From Paracidovorax oryzae ATCC 19882 (GTDB taxonomy: Bacteria; Pseudomonadota; Gammaproteobacteria; Burkholderiales; Burkholderiaceae_C), in contig NZ_KK366049.1 of NCBI RefSeq assembly GCF_000687165.1, forward strand, positions 160,764-224,763: a stretch of DNA of 64,000 bases, in the 5' to 3' direction. Position 1 is the first letter of the stretch, and every line of letters starts with the position of its first letter. The notes below the pieces were generated by a model, which ran no database searches, was not told the origin of the DNA, and saw only the letters and a list, made by a program, of their open reading frames with translations. Of this stretch, positions 16,831-25,468 are shown piece by piece. The translations under genes and the position numbers were made by a program.

Positions 16831-17358
16831 ATGATCCTCCTCCGGTACGCCCTGGCCGCTGGCTCGGCCCTCCTCGCCTGCGGCGGCCTGCCGGGCACGA
16901 TGGCGCCGGCCCATGCGCAGGACGCGCCGCCCACCCAGGCTCCCCTGATCCCGCCGCCGGTCCCGCGCCAGCCGGTCGATACCTCGGTATTGCCGGCACC
17001 CCCCGGCCTCTACGAAGCGCTGGGCGGGCGCGAGCGCATCGCCCGCGTGGTGGACCGGCTCATCGACGCCGCCATCGTCCATCCGCAGATCGGCCCGGTC
17101 TTCAAGGGGGTCCGCCCGCGCGCGCTCAAGGACAGCATCGCCGCGCAGCTGTGCGTGGTGACCGGCGGCCCCTGCGAATACGAAGGCGTCAGCATGAAGG
17201 ATGCCCATGCCGACCTGCGCATCCGCAGGAGCGATTTCAACGTGCTGGTCGAACTGCTGCAGGCCGCCATGGATGCCGAGGGCATTCCCTTCACGCAGCA
17301 GAGCCGGTTGCTGGCGCTCCTGGCGCCGATGCACCGCGACATCATCACCGTCCGTTGA
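16831..17358 (+). CDS. Exported group 1 truncated haemoglobin
   Basis: This 175-residue protein has an N-terminal export signal with a possible lipobox (LLAC, Cys17) and an alternative AHA-Q cleavage near residue 30. A Pro-rich linker (about 31-55) precedes a truncated globin: LYEALGGRERIARVVDRLID, a PVFKGV turn, and MKDAHADLRI with the probable proximal haem histidine. CVVTGGPCEY adds two cysteines. Most truncated globins are cytosolic, so the envelope location is notable. CAGGAG is 7 bases before ATG 16831; the ATG at 16810 overlaps the DUF3034 stop region and is less likely. It probably binds O2 or NO in the envelope beside the DUF3034 barrel, which is inferred. Confidence 0.85.
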   Translation: MILLRYALAAGSALLACGGLPGTMAPAHAQDAPPTQAPLIPPPVPRQPVDTSVLPAPPGLYEALGGRERIARVVDRLIDAAIVHPQIGPVFKGVRPRALKDSIAAQLCVVTGGPCEYEGVSMKDAHADLRIRRSDFNVLVELLQAAMDAEGIPFTQQSRLLALLAPMHRDIITVR

Positions 17359-17423
17359 ACGAATGCCCGGGCCGCGGCGGGGCACCCCGCGGTGTGCAGC
17401 AGGTGCCGGGCAGGCGCGGCACA

Positions 17424-18701
17424 ATGCGTTCCGTGAGCGCTTCCCCTGACACGTCCGCGCAGCCGCAGGCCGCGGCCCCTTCCGCCGGCGCGGCGGCGGC
17501 GCCCCTGCCGCGCCGCATCGCGCACCTGGACATGGATGCCTTCTATGCCTCGGTCGAACTGCTGCGCTATCCGCAGCTCAAGGGCCTGCCCGCTGTCATC
17601 GGCGGCGGCCGCCGGAACGAGGACGAGGCACTCGCGAGGGCTTATGCCGGCCGCGAATCCGAGATCCCCGTGGAGGCCTTCCCGCTGCTGCGCGACTACG
17701 TGGGCCGGGGCGTCATCACCACCGCCACTTACCCGGCCCGGCAGTTCGGCGTGGGCTCGGCCATGGGCCTGATGAAGGCGGCGCGGCTGTGTCCGCAGGC
17801 CATCCTGCTGCCGGTGGATTTCGCGTCCTACCGGCGCTTTTCGCGGATGTTCAAGGACGTGATCCTCTCCATCGCCCCCGTCATGGAAGACCGCGGTGTG
17901 GACGAGGTGTACATCGACTTCACCGCGGTGCCCGGCGGCCAGCGCGAGGGCGGGCGGGTGCTCGCGCGGCTCATCCAGAAGAGCATCCTCGACGCCACGG
18001 GCCTGACCTGCTCGATCGGCGTCGCGCCCAACAAGCTCATCGCCAAGATGGCGAGCGAATTCAACAAGCCCAACGGCATCTCGATCGTGCACGAAGGCGA
18101 CCTGCAGGATGCGATCTGGCCGCTGGCCTGCCGCAAGATCAACGGCATCGGGCCGAAGGCGGACGCGAAGCTGCAGTCGTACGGCATCCACACCATCGGC
18201 GACCTCGCGGCGCGCCCGCGCGACTGGCTGGTGCGCACTTTCGGCAAGGCGTACGGCGCCTGGCTGCACGAGGCCGCCTGGGGCCGCGACGACCGGGCCG
18301 TGGTGACCGAAAGCGAGCCCGTCTCCATGAGCCGCGAGACCACGTTCGACCGCGACCTGCACGCCGTGCGCGACCGCGTGGAACTCGGCCGCATCTTCAC
18401 CGACCTGTGCGAGCGCGTGGCCGATGACCTGCGCCGCAAGGGCTATGTCGGCAAGACCATCGGCATCAAGCTGCGCTACGACGACTTCAAGATCGCCACG
18501 CGCGACCAGACCATCGCCACCTATACGCAGGACGCCGCCGCCATCCGGCGCGCGGCGGGCGAATGCCTCAAGCGCGTGCCGCTGGACAAGCGGCTGCGGC
18601 TGCTGGGTGTGCGCGTGGGCAATCTGCTGACGGATGAGGAAGCACGCGAGGCCGAGGCGGCGGCCCGCGTGCCCGAGACGGGGCGTCTCTTCGACGATTG
18701 A
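17424..18701 (+). CDS. dinB: DNA polymerase IV (Y family)
   Basis: This 425-residue translesion polymerase has the catalytic HLDMDAFYASVE (D36, D38; aromatic steric gate at Y41) and GVDEVYIDFT (D160, E161), plus CSIGVAPNKLIAKMASEFNKP and KINGIGPKA thumb motifs and a little-finger domain to about residue 405. Between VIGGG (about 60) and GVITTATYPARQFGV (about 96) there is an extra segment of about 32 residues, absent from the E. coli form, in the finger region. A 30-residue Ala/Pro leader precedes the core; GTG 17433 is an alternative start. The last residues, RLFDD, could be a weak clamp-binding tail. The gene stops 2 bases before the convergent ART-like gene. Confidence 0.92.
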   Translation: MRSVSASPDTSAQPQAAAPSAGAAAAPLPRRIAHLDMDAFYASVELLRYPQLKGLPAVIGGGRRNEDEALARAYAGRESEIPVEAFPLLRDYVGRGVITTATYPARQFGVGSAMGLMKAARLCPQAILLPVDFASYRRFSRMFKDVILSIAPVMEDRGVDEVYIDFTAVPGGQREGGRVLARLIQKSILDATGLTCSIGVAPNKLIAKMASEFNKPNGISIVHEGDLQDAIWPLACRKINGIGPKADAKLQSYGIHTIGDLAARPRDWLVRTFGKAYGAWLHEAAWGRDDRAVVTESEPVSMSRETTFDRDLHAVRDRVELGRIFTDLCERVADDLRRKGYVGKTIGIKLRYDDFKIATRDQTIATYTQDAAAIRRAAGECLKRVPLDKRLRLLGVRVGNLLTDEEAREAEAAARVPETGRLFDD

Positions 18702-18703
18702 CG

Positions 18704-19435
18704 CTATTTCGTGGTTCGCCGAGGCTTTGCCGCAGTCCGTTGTCTCCCGGCTTCCTCCAGGCGCCTCCTGGCCTCTGCCAGTTCCGTGTCGCCCATGAGC
18801 TTGTCGCCCGGAACCAGGAACCATCCTTTGATGCAGGCCAGATCCTGTACGGCAATCTGGATATGGGTGTCCGCGCAAATCGAACTGCCCGCGGAAACCA
18901 GTCCACCTTGCTCGAAAGCACCCCGGGCTGCCTGGTACGGCGCGGAAGCGACGATGGCGGTCGTGTCCTGGTTTCGAAGGGCCTGGTCGTGCAGCATTTT
19001 GCGAAACGCATGCACCATATCGCAGGCGGCTTTGTCGAACGCGCGGTGCAGGAGATCCTCGTCACCGTCAAATGCCGCCTTGTTGACCGGCGGTGGCGTA
19101 CCTTTTGCGGCACTCCCGCTGACAACGGCCTGGGCGGCGTGCGTGAAATCTTCAATGCCGGCCTGGGTCGTCAGGTCGAGCCAGCGGTCGACCTCCAGGA
19201 CTGCGCCGACCACGGCAGGTGTCGCAATCGGTTTGCGTGTGAGCAGCAGGTGGGGATGGTCGTGGGAGAACTTTGCCAGTTTCAAGGCGCGCGTCCAGTC
19301 GCCTTCGAAAAAATACAGTCCGTCGCCCAGCCAGTCGTAGAGGTTGCTGGAGATTCTCGGCCTGATTTCGCCACGGACGAACCCGTCGCGGGTCGTGATG
19401 TCGCATCCATGGTAGGCCAGGACGATCCGACCCAT
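18704..19435 (-). CDS. Predicted ADP-ribosyltransferase-like toxin
   Basis: The 243-residue protein looks like a member of a widespread, poorly named bacterial family. Visible blocks are VLAYHGCD (H9), NLYDWLGDGLYFFEGD (Y41), TPAVVGAVLEVDRWLDL, a segment where a gene-specific acidic loop occurs (AFDGDEDLLHRAFDKAACDMV), and THIQIAVQDLACIKGWF (190-206). The H..G / LGDGLYF pair matches the H-Y part of the PARP/diphtheria-toxin-type ART core; the third catalytic residue is unclear (Q or D in IQIAVQD). The tail from 215 is charged and helical. It starts inside the stop codon of the 74-residue gene (TGATG), so the two are translationally coupled. I infer a toxin of a toxin-antitoxin pair; no function is proven by sequence. 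G+C is lower than in the neighbours. Confidence 0.6.
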   Translation of the reverse strand: MGRIVLAYHGCDITTRDGFVRGEIRPRISSNLYDWLGDGLYFFEGDWTRALKLAKFSHDHPHLLLTRKPIATPAVVGAVLEVDRWLDLTTQAGIEDFTHAAQAVVSGSAAKGTPPPVNKAAFDGDEDLLHRAFDKAACDMVHAFRKMLHDQALRNQDTTAIVASAPYQAARGAFEQGGLVSAGSSICADTHIQIAVQDLACIKGWFLVPGDKLMGDTELAEARRRLEEAGRQRTAAKPRRTTK

Positions 19436-19659
19436 CAGCGGTACTTTTTCGCGAGCTTTCCGTCCTCGTTCACGATGCCGGCAGCCTGCATGAGCGCAGC
19501 CGCTTCAGCTCCCGAAAGGGCGGGAAACCTGAAGTCGGAGCCGCCAGCTCTCAGAACGCGCTTGACGGCCGTACCTATCTTGGGCTGGAGGTCGGCATCC
19601 ACCGACGGCGTGTGCTTGCGTACACGGCGTTCTGCGGAGGGGTTGACAGCGCTTGTCAT
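19435..19659 (-). CDS. Putative antitoxin paired with the ART-like protein
   Basis: The 74-residue protein has no domain I can name. It starts basic (AERRVRKHTPSV), has one helix-rich middle (LQPKIGTAVKRVLRAGG), then LSGAEAAALMQAAGIVNEDGKLAKKYR, whose ending (AGI..DGKL.KKYR) recurs, in my recollection, in small proteins encoded just before this type of ART-like gene. The size, position before the putative toxin, and shared TGATG stop/start fit a type II antitoxin. The ATG at 19657-19659 is the first in frame after the neighbouring regulator; a longer frame to 20052 runs through the GlxA gene and is not real. Confidence 0.55.
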   Translation of the reverse strand: MTSAVNPSAERRVRKHTPSVDADLQPKIGTAVKRVLRAGGSDFRFPALSGAEAAALMQAAGIVNEDGKLAKKYR

Positions 19660-19825
19660 CCGGAAAGTGTGCCACAGCTGAATGAATTGCGCTGCAGATG
19701 CCAGGCCGCTCCCGCGTGGACAGGGCACGGCCCGGCCAACGCAAGATCTGTTGCGCCGGTGAAGGTGACGAAACCCGGCACCCACCGCAGGAAGCCTTGT
19801 GGGTGTCCAGGGCGCAGCGGCGCGC

Positions 19826-20815
19826 TCAGGCGCGCGCCGCCCCGGACGGCGTGCCGCCCCGCCCGAACCGATGCCATGCCCGGCGCAGCTGGGTGTCGGA
19901 GCTGAAGCCCGCCATGGCCGCCGCCTGCGTGACCGTGTGGCCCGTGTTGAGCGCCGCCTCGGCCGTGGCCAGCCGGATGGTGCGCAGCCAGGCCAGCGGG
20001 GCGATGCCCGCATGGTCGATGAACAGGCGGGTGAGATGGCGGGGCGAGGCATGTGCGACCTCGGCCATGGCTGGAACGCTCCAGTCGCCGGCCGGGTGCT
20101 GCGACACCGCGTCCTGCACGCGGTGGAGCGCCGGGTGCAGGTGGTCGCGGTGCGCTAGGAACGGCGAGAACTCCGGATCGTGGGGACCGCGCCGCAGCGC
20201 CACCACCATGGTCTGCGCCACCTGCGCAGCAATGGCCGGCCCACATTCGTCCGCGATGCGGTGCAGCACGAGATCGATGCCGGTGGTGACGCCTGCGCTG
20301 CTGTAGAGCGGGGCATCCGGCACGAAGACCCGGTTGGCCACGACGTCGCAGCGCGGCTCCACCTGCTGCAGTTCCGCGAGGTGCTGGTGGTGCGTGGTGG
20401 CGCGCCGGCCCGCGAGCAGCCCGGCATGGGCCGCGAGCACCGAACCCGCGCAGATGGTCAGCAGTTCGAGCCGTCCGCGTTCCGGCCGCAGGCCGCGCAG
20501 CCAGTGCAGGAGCGCACGGGCCTCTTCGGTCGCCACGTCGATCGCCGCGCCCGGCAGGCCGATCAGCACCACCCATGCAGCGGCAGGCCATGCCGTGGGC
20601 AGGGGCTCCAGATGGCTGAGCACGGCGCCGACCGAGGTCACCGATTGCGGCGTGGGGCTCGCGAAGCGCAGCACGAAACGCTCGGGCAGCCCCCGTGCAC
20701 GCAGGCACTGGTTGGCGATGCGCAGCGCCTCTGCCGGGCCGGCCCAGTCCAGCACCAGGCTGTGGGGGAGCAAGGCGAAGACGACGTGGATCGGGTCGGG
20801 CCTGTCGCCGTTCAT
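19826..20815 (-). CDS. GlxA-type transcriptional regulator (DJ-1/PfpI domain plus AraC HTH)
   Basis: This 329-residue protein has an N-terminal DJ-1/PfpI-like sensor domain (about 8-195; DPIHVVFALLPHSLVLDWAGPAEAL, nucleophile-elbow region ELLTICAGSVLAAHAG with a cysteine) and a C-terminal AraC/XylS DNA-binding domain (about 215-320; HASPRHLTRLFIDHAGIAPLAWLRTIRLA and TQAAAMAGFSSDTQLRRAWH). It is the last gene of a three-gene operon: its ATG overlaps the stop of the DJ-1 gene by ATGA. Regulators of this architecture usually control neighbouring amide/nitrile or quaternary-amine catabolic genes, so autoregulation of this operon is likely. Confidence 0.9.
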   Translation of the reverse strand: MNGDRPDPIHVVFALLPHSLVLDWAGPAEALRIANQCLRARGLPERFVLRFASPTPQSVTSVGAVLSHLEPLPTAWPAAAWVVLIGLPGAAIDVATEEARALLHWLRGLRPERGRLELLTICAGSVLAAHAGLLAGRRATTHHQHLAELQQVEPRCDVVANRVFVPDAPLYSSAGVTTGIDLVLHRIADECGPAIAAQVAQTMVVALRRGPHDPEFSPFLAHRDHLHPALHRVQDAVSQHPAGDWSVPAMAEVAHASPRHLTRLFIDHAGIAPLAWLRTIRLATAEAALNTGHTVTQAAAMAGFSSDTQLRRAWHRFGRGGTPSGAARA

Positions 20816-21462
20816 GCGTGCGATATCCCTTGCGGGTCGGGATGCCAGGGCGTGTCCATCTGGCGGGCCGTGCGTTCAGCCAGCGCGCGCCCGGCAAGGC
20901 GTTCCACGAGGTGCAGCGACAGGTCGATGCCGGCGCTGATGCCCGCCGAGGTGAAAAGCCGGCCGGCACCGCCATGCTGAACCCAGCGCACGCCCGTGCG
21001 CACGTCGAGCTGCGGGAACTGGGTGCGCAGGTCGTCCACATCTTCCCAGTGCGTGGTGACCGCGCCATCGCGCACCACGCCCGCCGCCGCGAGCAGGAAG
21101 GCGCCGGTGCAGACCGATGCCGTCACCCTGGCGGCTGCGGCGGTGCGCGTGATCCAGGCGAGGGTGTCGGGGCAGCGCATCGCGCCGTCCACCACGCCGC
21201 CCGGAACGATCAGCACATCCGGCGGAACGGCGTCGCTGAAATCGCCATCCGGCACGATGCGCAGGCCCGCGCGCGCCCGCACCGCGGCCCCGCCTGCGGC
21301 CGGGCGGGCCACGCAGCGCACGTCGAACAGCGTCGGCGTGCCGGGCTGCTGGCGCGCATGCATGCGCGCGGCGGTGGTGAAGACTTCGTAGGGGCCGGCC
21401 AGGTCCAGCGCCTCCACGTCGTCGAACGCCAGGATGGCCACGCGGAAGGCCGCGGCACTCAT
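20812..21462 (-). CDS. DJ-1/PfpI family protein, isonitrile-hydratase type
   Basis: This 216-residue single-domain DJ-1/PfpI protein begins FRVAILAFDDVEALDLAGPYEVF and has the nucleophile elbow TASVCTGAFLLAAAG (conserved cysteine) followed by VTTHWEDVDDL, the arrangement of isonitrile hydratases (InhA subfamily). RLFTSAGISAGIDLSLHLVE is the conserved C-terminal block. Such enzymes hydrate isonitriles to N-substituted formamides, but many family members are uncharacterised, so the substrate is open. The start overlaps the isochorismatase stop by ATGA and the stop overlaps the GlxA start by ATGA. A longer ORF in this frame to 22155 merely shadows the isochorismatase gene. Confidence 0.85.
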   Translation of the reverse strand: MSAAAFRVAILAFDDVEALDLAGPYEVFTTAARMHARQQPGTPTLFDVRCVARPAAGGAAVRARAGLRIVPDGDFSDAVPPDVLIVPGGVVDGAMRCPDTLAWITRTAAAARVTASVCTGAFLLAAAGVVRDGAVTTHWEDVDDLRTQFPQLDVRTGVRWVQHGGAGRLFTSAGISAGIDLSLHLVERLAGRALAERTARQMDTPWHPDPQGISHA

Positions 21463-22052
21463 GCGGCCTCCAGGGGCCGCGCCGTGGCCGCGGCCGCGGT
21501 GGCGCGGGACAGTGCCCCGGCGGCCGTGCACAGGGTGGCGAAGCGGCCTGCGAGCACCGTCTCCGTGCGGGCCAGGATGTCCGCCGCCGCCAGCAGCCGG
21601 CCGTCGGGATGGCGCATGTCCCAGGTCAGCGTGGCTTCGCCCACATAGTCCACTTCCCAACCCAGGTCGCTGGCGTGGCGCGTGGTGGTCTCGCAGCATT
21701 GCTCGGTGCGGATGCCGCTCACGATCAGCCGGCCGATGCCCTGGCGCGTGAGCCAGACATCCAGGCCGGTGCCCACCAGCGCGCTGTGGCGGTGCTTGGT
21801 GAACTCCGCCGCAGGCGTGAATGCGGCCAGTCCGGCCAGGGGACGCACATGCCCGGATGCGAGCGCGAAGGGGTTCGATGCCTCTGCGGGGCCGTCGCTG
21901 TGCAGTATGCGCACGACGGGAATGCCGCGCGCCTCGCAACCCTCGATGAGCGCGTTCTGCGCCGCCAGGTAGGCGGGCAGGCCTGCTTCCGAGAAAAAGG
22001 GGCGGTGGCGGAACGACTCCTGCACGTCGATCACTAACAGACAGGTTTTCAT
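21459..22052 (-). CDS. Isochorismatase-family cysteine hydrolase
   Basis: The 197-residue protein has the cysteine-hydrolase fold of the isochorismatase/nicotinamidase family: CLLVIDVQESF (catalytic Asp), EFTKHRHSALVGTGLDVWL (catalytic Lys) and IVSGIRTEQCCETTTRHA (nucleophile Cys). It probably hydrolyses a C-N or ether bond in a small molecule. GGGAGATTGCC precedes ATG at 22052; the longer frame to 22145 has no ribosome binding site and lacks homology. It is the first gene of the operon with the DJ-1 protein and GlxA regulator, which suggests one pathway for a nitrogenous small compound; that is inferred. Confidence 0.87.
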   Translation of the reverse strand: MKTCLLVIDVQESFRHRPFFSEAGLPAYLAAQNALIEGCEARGIPVVRILHSDGPAEASNPFALASGHVRPLAGLAAFTPAAEFTKHRHSALVGTGLDVWLTRQGIGRLIVSGIRTEQCCETTTRHASDLGWEVDYVGEATLTWDMRHPDGRLLAAADILARTETVLAGRFATLCTAAGALSRATAAAATARPLEAA

Positions 22053-22173
22053 GGCAATCTCCCGTAGGCGGGTGGTGGTGGATTGCCTTGATGGTGCCGT
22101 GAACGTGAAGGAAAGTCCGGCCGTGCGCGGACCTGCATCGATCAATTCCGGACAAGCGTCCTGGATGCGGCCG

Positions 22174-23232
22174 TCACACCAGCCGAACGGCTTCCAGCTC
22201 TTTCTTGAGGTAGGCGTAGAAAAGCGGCGCCGCCACCAGGCCCGCGGGGCCGAACACCGCCTCGGCCACGAACATCACCGACAGCAGCTCCCAGACGCCC
22301 ATGTGCGTGCGCTGGCCCACTACCTTGGCATTGATGACGTATTCGGCCTTGTGGATCAGCACCAGGAAGGCCAGGCAGGCGATGGCCGCGGTCGGCGAAA
22401 CCGACAGGCCCACGATGGTGATGACCGCATTGCACAGCAGGTTGCCCACGATGGGCACCAGGCCGGCGAGGAAGGTCAGCGTGATGAGGGCGGGGGTGTA
22501 GGGCAGGCGCAGGTCCCACAGCGGCAGGATGGCCAGCAGGAACAGCGCGGTGAGCAGGGTGTTGAACGTGGCGATCCAGAACTGTGCCGCCACGATCTGG
22601 CGGAACGCCTCGCCCAGGTAGGTGATGCGGTCGGCCAGCGCCACGGCCAGCGGCCCACGCGGCCCGCCGGTCGCCCGCACGGCGGCCAGCGTGCCGATGA
22701 GCAGGCCCACGTAGGCGTGCAGCAGCCCGCCGAGCCATGCCCGGCCGGCCATGGCCAGCGCTCCGGCCTTGGCGCCCAGGTAGCCGGCGATGGTGCGCTG
22801 GATCTCCGCCGCGCCCTCGGGCAGGTGCGCGCCGATGTCCGGCGGCAGCTTGAGCCGCAGCTCCAGCACCGTCCGGGCCAGGAAGTCGAGCAGCTCGCGG
22901 TACTGTTGCGGTGCTTCCACCACGTAGGTGCGCGAATGCGTGGCCGCCAGCGCCAGCAGCACCAGCGGCGCGATGCCCACCAGCGTGGCCGCCACCACCT
23001 GGCCCGTGTGCATGGCACGTCCACCGGCCTGCCAGCCGCGTGGCAGCGTGCCGGCCAGCCGCGGCGCGAGCCAGCGCGTGAGCAGGAAGCCGAGGCAGGC
23101 GCAGATCAGGCCGGGCAGCAGGCCCTGCCACATCACGAGCAGCAGGGCGCCGCCCATCAGCAGGTAGCTGGCCGTGCGCACGCCGCGCGTCGGCGCTGCA
23201 GGCGGCAGTTCGGCCGTTGGAAGCGGCTCCAT
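22174..23232 (-). CDS. AI-2E family transporter (PerM/YdiK type)
   Basis: This 352-residue polytopic membrane protein has about seven hydrophobic segments. It shows the family pattern of paired N-terminal helices, a soluble middle (SRTYVVEAPQQYRELLDFL) and the C-terminal block PALITLTFLAGLVPIVGNLL with LLSVMFVAEAVFGPAGLVAAPL. Members of this family export small molecules or act as Na+/H+ antiporters; the name AI-2E does not prove autoinducer transport. It is 36 bases downstream of purM on the same strand and probably in its transcript. Confidence 0.88.
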   Translation of the reverse strand: MEPLPTAELPPAAPTRGVRTASYLLMGGALLLVMWQGLLPGLICACLGFLLTRWLAPRLAGTLPRGWQAGGRAMHTGQVVAATLVGIAPLVLLALAATHSRTYVVEAPQQYRELLDFLARTVLELRLKLPPDIGAHLPEGAAEIQRTIAGYLGAKAGALAMAGRAWLGGLLHAYVGLLIGTLAAVRATGGPRGPLAVALADRITYLGEAFRQIVAAQFWIATFNTLLTALFLLAILPLWDLRLPYTPALITLTFLAGLVPIVGNLLCNAVITIVGLSVSPTAAIACLAFLVLIHKAEYVINAKVVGQRTHMGVWELLSVMFVAEAVFGPAGLVAAPLFYAYLKKELEAVRLV

Positions 23233-23268
23233 GGGTGGCGCGAGCGCGTCGTGGAACTTGCTGGCGGA

Positions 23269-24327
23269 TCAGGCCACCACGACCGGGGCGCCCGTGCCGC
23301 GCTCGGCGATCACGCCGATGGTGTGCACGGATTCGCCCTGCGCGCGCAGCGTGGCGGCGACGGCCTCTGCCTGGGCGGCGGACACCACCACCACCATGCC
23401 GATGCCGTTGTTGAAGGTGCGGTTCATCTCGATGTCGTCGATGCCGGCCGTCTTCTGCAGCCAGGCGAAGAGTTCGGTCTGCGGCCAGCTGCCGGCCTTG
23501 AGGTGGGCGGCGAGGCCCTCGGGCAGCACGCGCGGGATGTTCTCCAGCAGGCCGCCGCCCGTGATGTGGGCCAGGGCCTTGATGCCGCCCGCGTCGGCGG
23601 GGTGCTGTGCCAGCGCGGCCAGCACGTTCTTCACGTACAGGCGCGTGGGTTCCATGATGGCCTGCCTGAAGGGCTTGCCGTCCAGCGTGGCGGGGGCGGA
23701 ATCGCCTGCGCGCTCGATGCACTTGCGCACCAGGCTGAAGCCGTTGGAATGCACGCCGGCGGAGGCCAGGCCCAGCACCACGTCGCCGGCGGCCACTTCG
23801 CGGCCGGTGAGGATCTTCGACTTCTCGACCGCGCCCACCGCGAAGCCCGCGAGGTCGTATTCGCCGTCCGGGTACATGCCGGGCATCTCTGCGGTCTCGC
23901 CGCCGATCAGCGCGCAGCCCGACAGTTCGCAGCCGCGGGCGATGCCGCCCACCACCGCGGCGGCGGTGTCCACATGGAGCTTGCCGCAGGCGAAGTAATC
24001 CAGGAAGAAGAGCGGCTCGGCGCCCTGCACCAGCACGTCGTTCACGCTCATGGCCACGAGGTCGATGCCGACCGTGTCGTGCATGTTCCACTCGAAGGCC
24101 AGCTTGAGCTTGGTGCCCACGCCGTCGGTGCCGGAGACCAGCACCGGCTCCTTGTAGCGCTTGGGCACCTCGAACAGGGCGCCGAAGCCGCCGATCCCGG
24201 CCAGCACGCCTTCGCGCATCGTCTTCTTCGCCAGAGGCTTGATGCGCTCGACCAGCGCGTCGCCCGCGTCGATGTCGACGCCGGCGTCTTTGTACGAAAT
24301 GGGGGTGGAGGAAGCGGAGGAACTCAT
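23269..24327 (-). CDS. purM: Phosphoribosylformylglycinamidine cyclo-ligase
   Basis: PurM (AIR synthetase) closes the imidazole ring in step five of purine biosynthesis, making AIR from FGAM with ATP. The 352-residue length is normal. Recognisable blocks are [80 protein letters not shown] and [14 protein letters not shown]. It heads a probable two-gene unit with the AI-2E transporter and diverges from hda. Confidence 0.97.
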   Translation of the reverse strand: MSSSASSTPISYKDAGVDIDAGDALVERIKPLAKKTMREGVLAGIGGFGALFEVPKRYKEPVLVSGTDGVGTKLKLAFEWNMHDTVGIDLVAMSVNDVLVQGAEPLFFLDYFACGKLHVDTAAAVVGGIARGCELSGCALIGGETAEMPGMYPDGEYDLAGFAVGAVEKSKILTGREVAAGDVVLGLASAGVHSNGFSLVRKCIERAGDSAPATLDGKPFRQAIMEPTRLYVKNVLAALAQHPADAGGIKALAHITGGGLLENIPRVLPEGLAAHLKAGSWPQTELFAWLQKTAGIDDIEMNRTFNNGIGMVVVVSAAQAEAVAATLRAQGESVHTIGVIAERGTGAPVVVA

Positions 24328-24708
24328 GGGCTCGATGGTGTGGTGCGGGGGCCGCGGGCGGGCCGGATCGCGCGGATTCTAAGGCCGCGCCGGCATCGCG
24401 GCCCAATGCCCCCTCGGCCGTGCACGCCGCGGATGGGCGGTACGTGGCGGCGCCGGCCTCTGCAGCAGACTAAAATCACGGGTTGCCTGGGCTGCCCGGG
24501 CCTCGCCGCTTTCCCCGGTGCGCGTCGCCGGTACGTCCTTTGGCGTGCGCACGGCCGGTGGCCATGCCCCCTGCTGCCCCCTGATCCTCGTCCGTCTTCC
24601 ATCCATGCCGCTGCCGCTTTCCCCGTTCCGCGCCACTGCCGAGCACGCACCCGTGCTGCCGGCCCGTCGCGCGCCGGTGGCCGCGCCGGGTGGCCTGCAA
24701 GGGCTTCC
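24328..24708. other. Divergent promoter region of purM and hda
   Basis: These 381 bases have no credible gene. TAAAAT at 24471-24476 is the best -10-like hexamer towards hda, but no good -35 lies 17 bases upstream. No purine-repressor-like palindrome (ACGCAAACGTTTGCGT type) was seen. The long ORFs crossing this stretch are frame shadows. Confidence 0.5.
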
Positions 24709-25419
24709 ATGAAGCAGCTCGCGCTCGACATCGGCCTGTCCACCGGACCCACGCTGGCGCGGTTCTTTCCGGGTGCCAACGCCCAGGCATTGCAGCATCT
24801 GCGCATCGCGGTGGGGGAGGGGGACGCCGCCTCGGGCGCGGCGCCGGTGCGCTCGCCGGTTCCCACCTACCTCTGGGGCGAGTCGGGCAGCGGCAAGACG
24901 CACCTGCTCGAAGCCGTGCGCGAGGCGCTGCGCGAGCAGGGTTGCACGGTGGGCTGGCTCGACGCGTCGGTGATGCTGCCCACGGCCTTCGACGAGCGCT
25001 GGTCCGCCGTGCTGCTCGACGAAGTGCACCTGTATTCCACCGCCCAGCAGGCCGCGGCGTTCAACTGGTTCATCAACGCCATCAGCCCGGCCGTCGGTGC
25101 GCCGCGCTGGGTGCTGGCTGCCGGCGAACTGCCGCCTGCGGACCTGCCGCTGCGCGACGACCTGCGCACGCGCCTGGGCTGGGGCCACATATTCCAGCTG
25201 CACCTGCTGGACGAGACCGAGCGCCGCGCGGTGCTGCGGCAGGAGGCCGATGCCCGCGGCATCGCCCTGGGCGACGACGTCATGAACTACATGCTGGGCC
25301 GCTTCTCGCGCGACCTGGGCAGCCTCATGCAACTGCTCGACCAACTCGACAGCTTCGCGCTGCGCACGCAGCGGGCCATCACGATTCCCTTGCTCAAGAC
25401 CATGCTGGAGTCCGAATAG
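24709..25419 (+). CDS. hda: DnaA regulatory inactivator Hda
   Basis: This 236-residue AAA+ DnaA homologue binds the sliding clamp and triggers ATP hydrolysis by DnaA after replication starts. It begins with the clamp-binding motif QLALDI (residues 3-8), has Walker A GESGSGKT (57-64), Walker B-like VLLDEVHLY, and sensor/arginine-finger region LPLRDDLRTRLGWGHIF. It lacks the DnaA DNA-binding domain, as expected for Hda. The start at 24709 keeps the clamp motif at the N-terminus. It begins a conserved run hda / HAD phosphatase / pcnB / folK. Confidence 0.94.
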   Translation: MKQLALDIGLSTGPTLARFFPGANAQALQHLRIAVGEGDAASGAAPVRSPVPTYLWGESGSGKTHLLEAVREALREQGCTVGWLDASVMLPTAFDERWSAVLLDEVHLYSTAQQAAAFNWFINAISPAVGAPRWVLAAGELPPADLPLRDDLRTRLGWGHIFQLHLLDETERRAVLRQEADARGIALGDDVMNYMLGRFSRDLGSLMQLLDQLDSFALRTQRAITIPLLKTMLESE

Positions 25420-25468
25420 CGGGGTTGCCGCTGCCGACCCGCCCCTTCCGAACCGCACGCACATCCGC

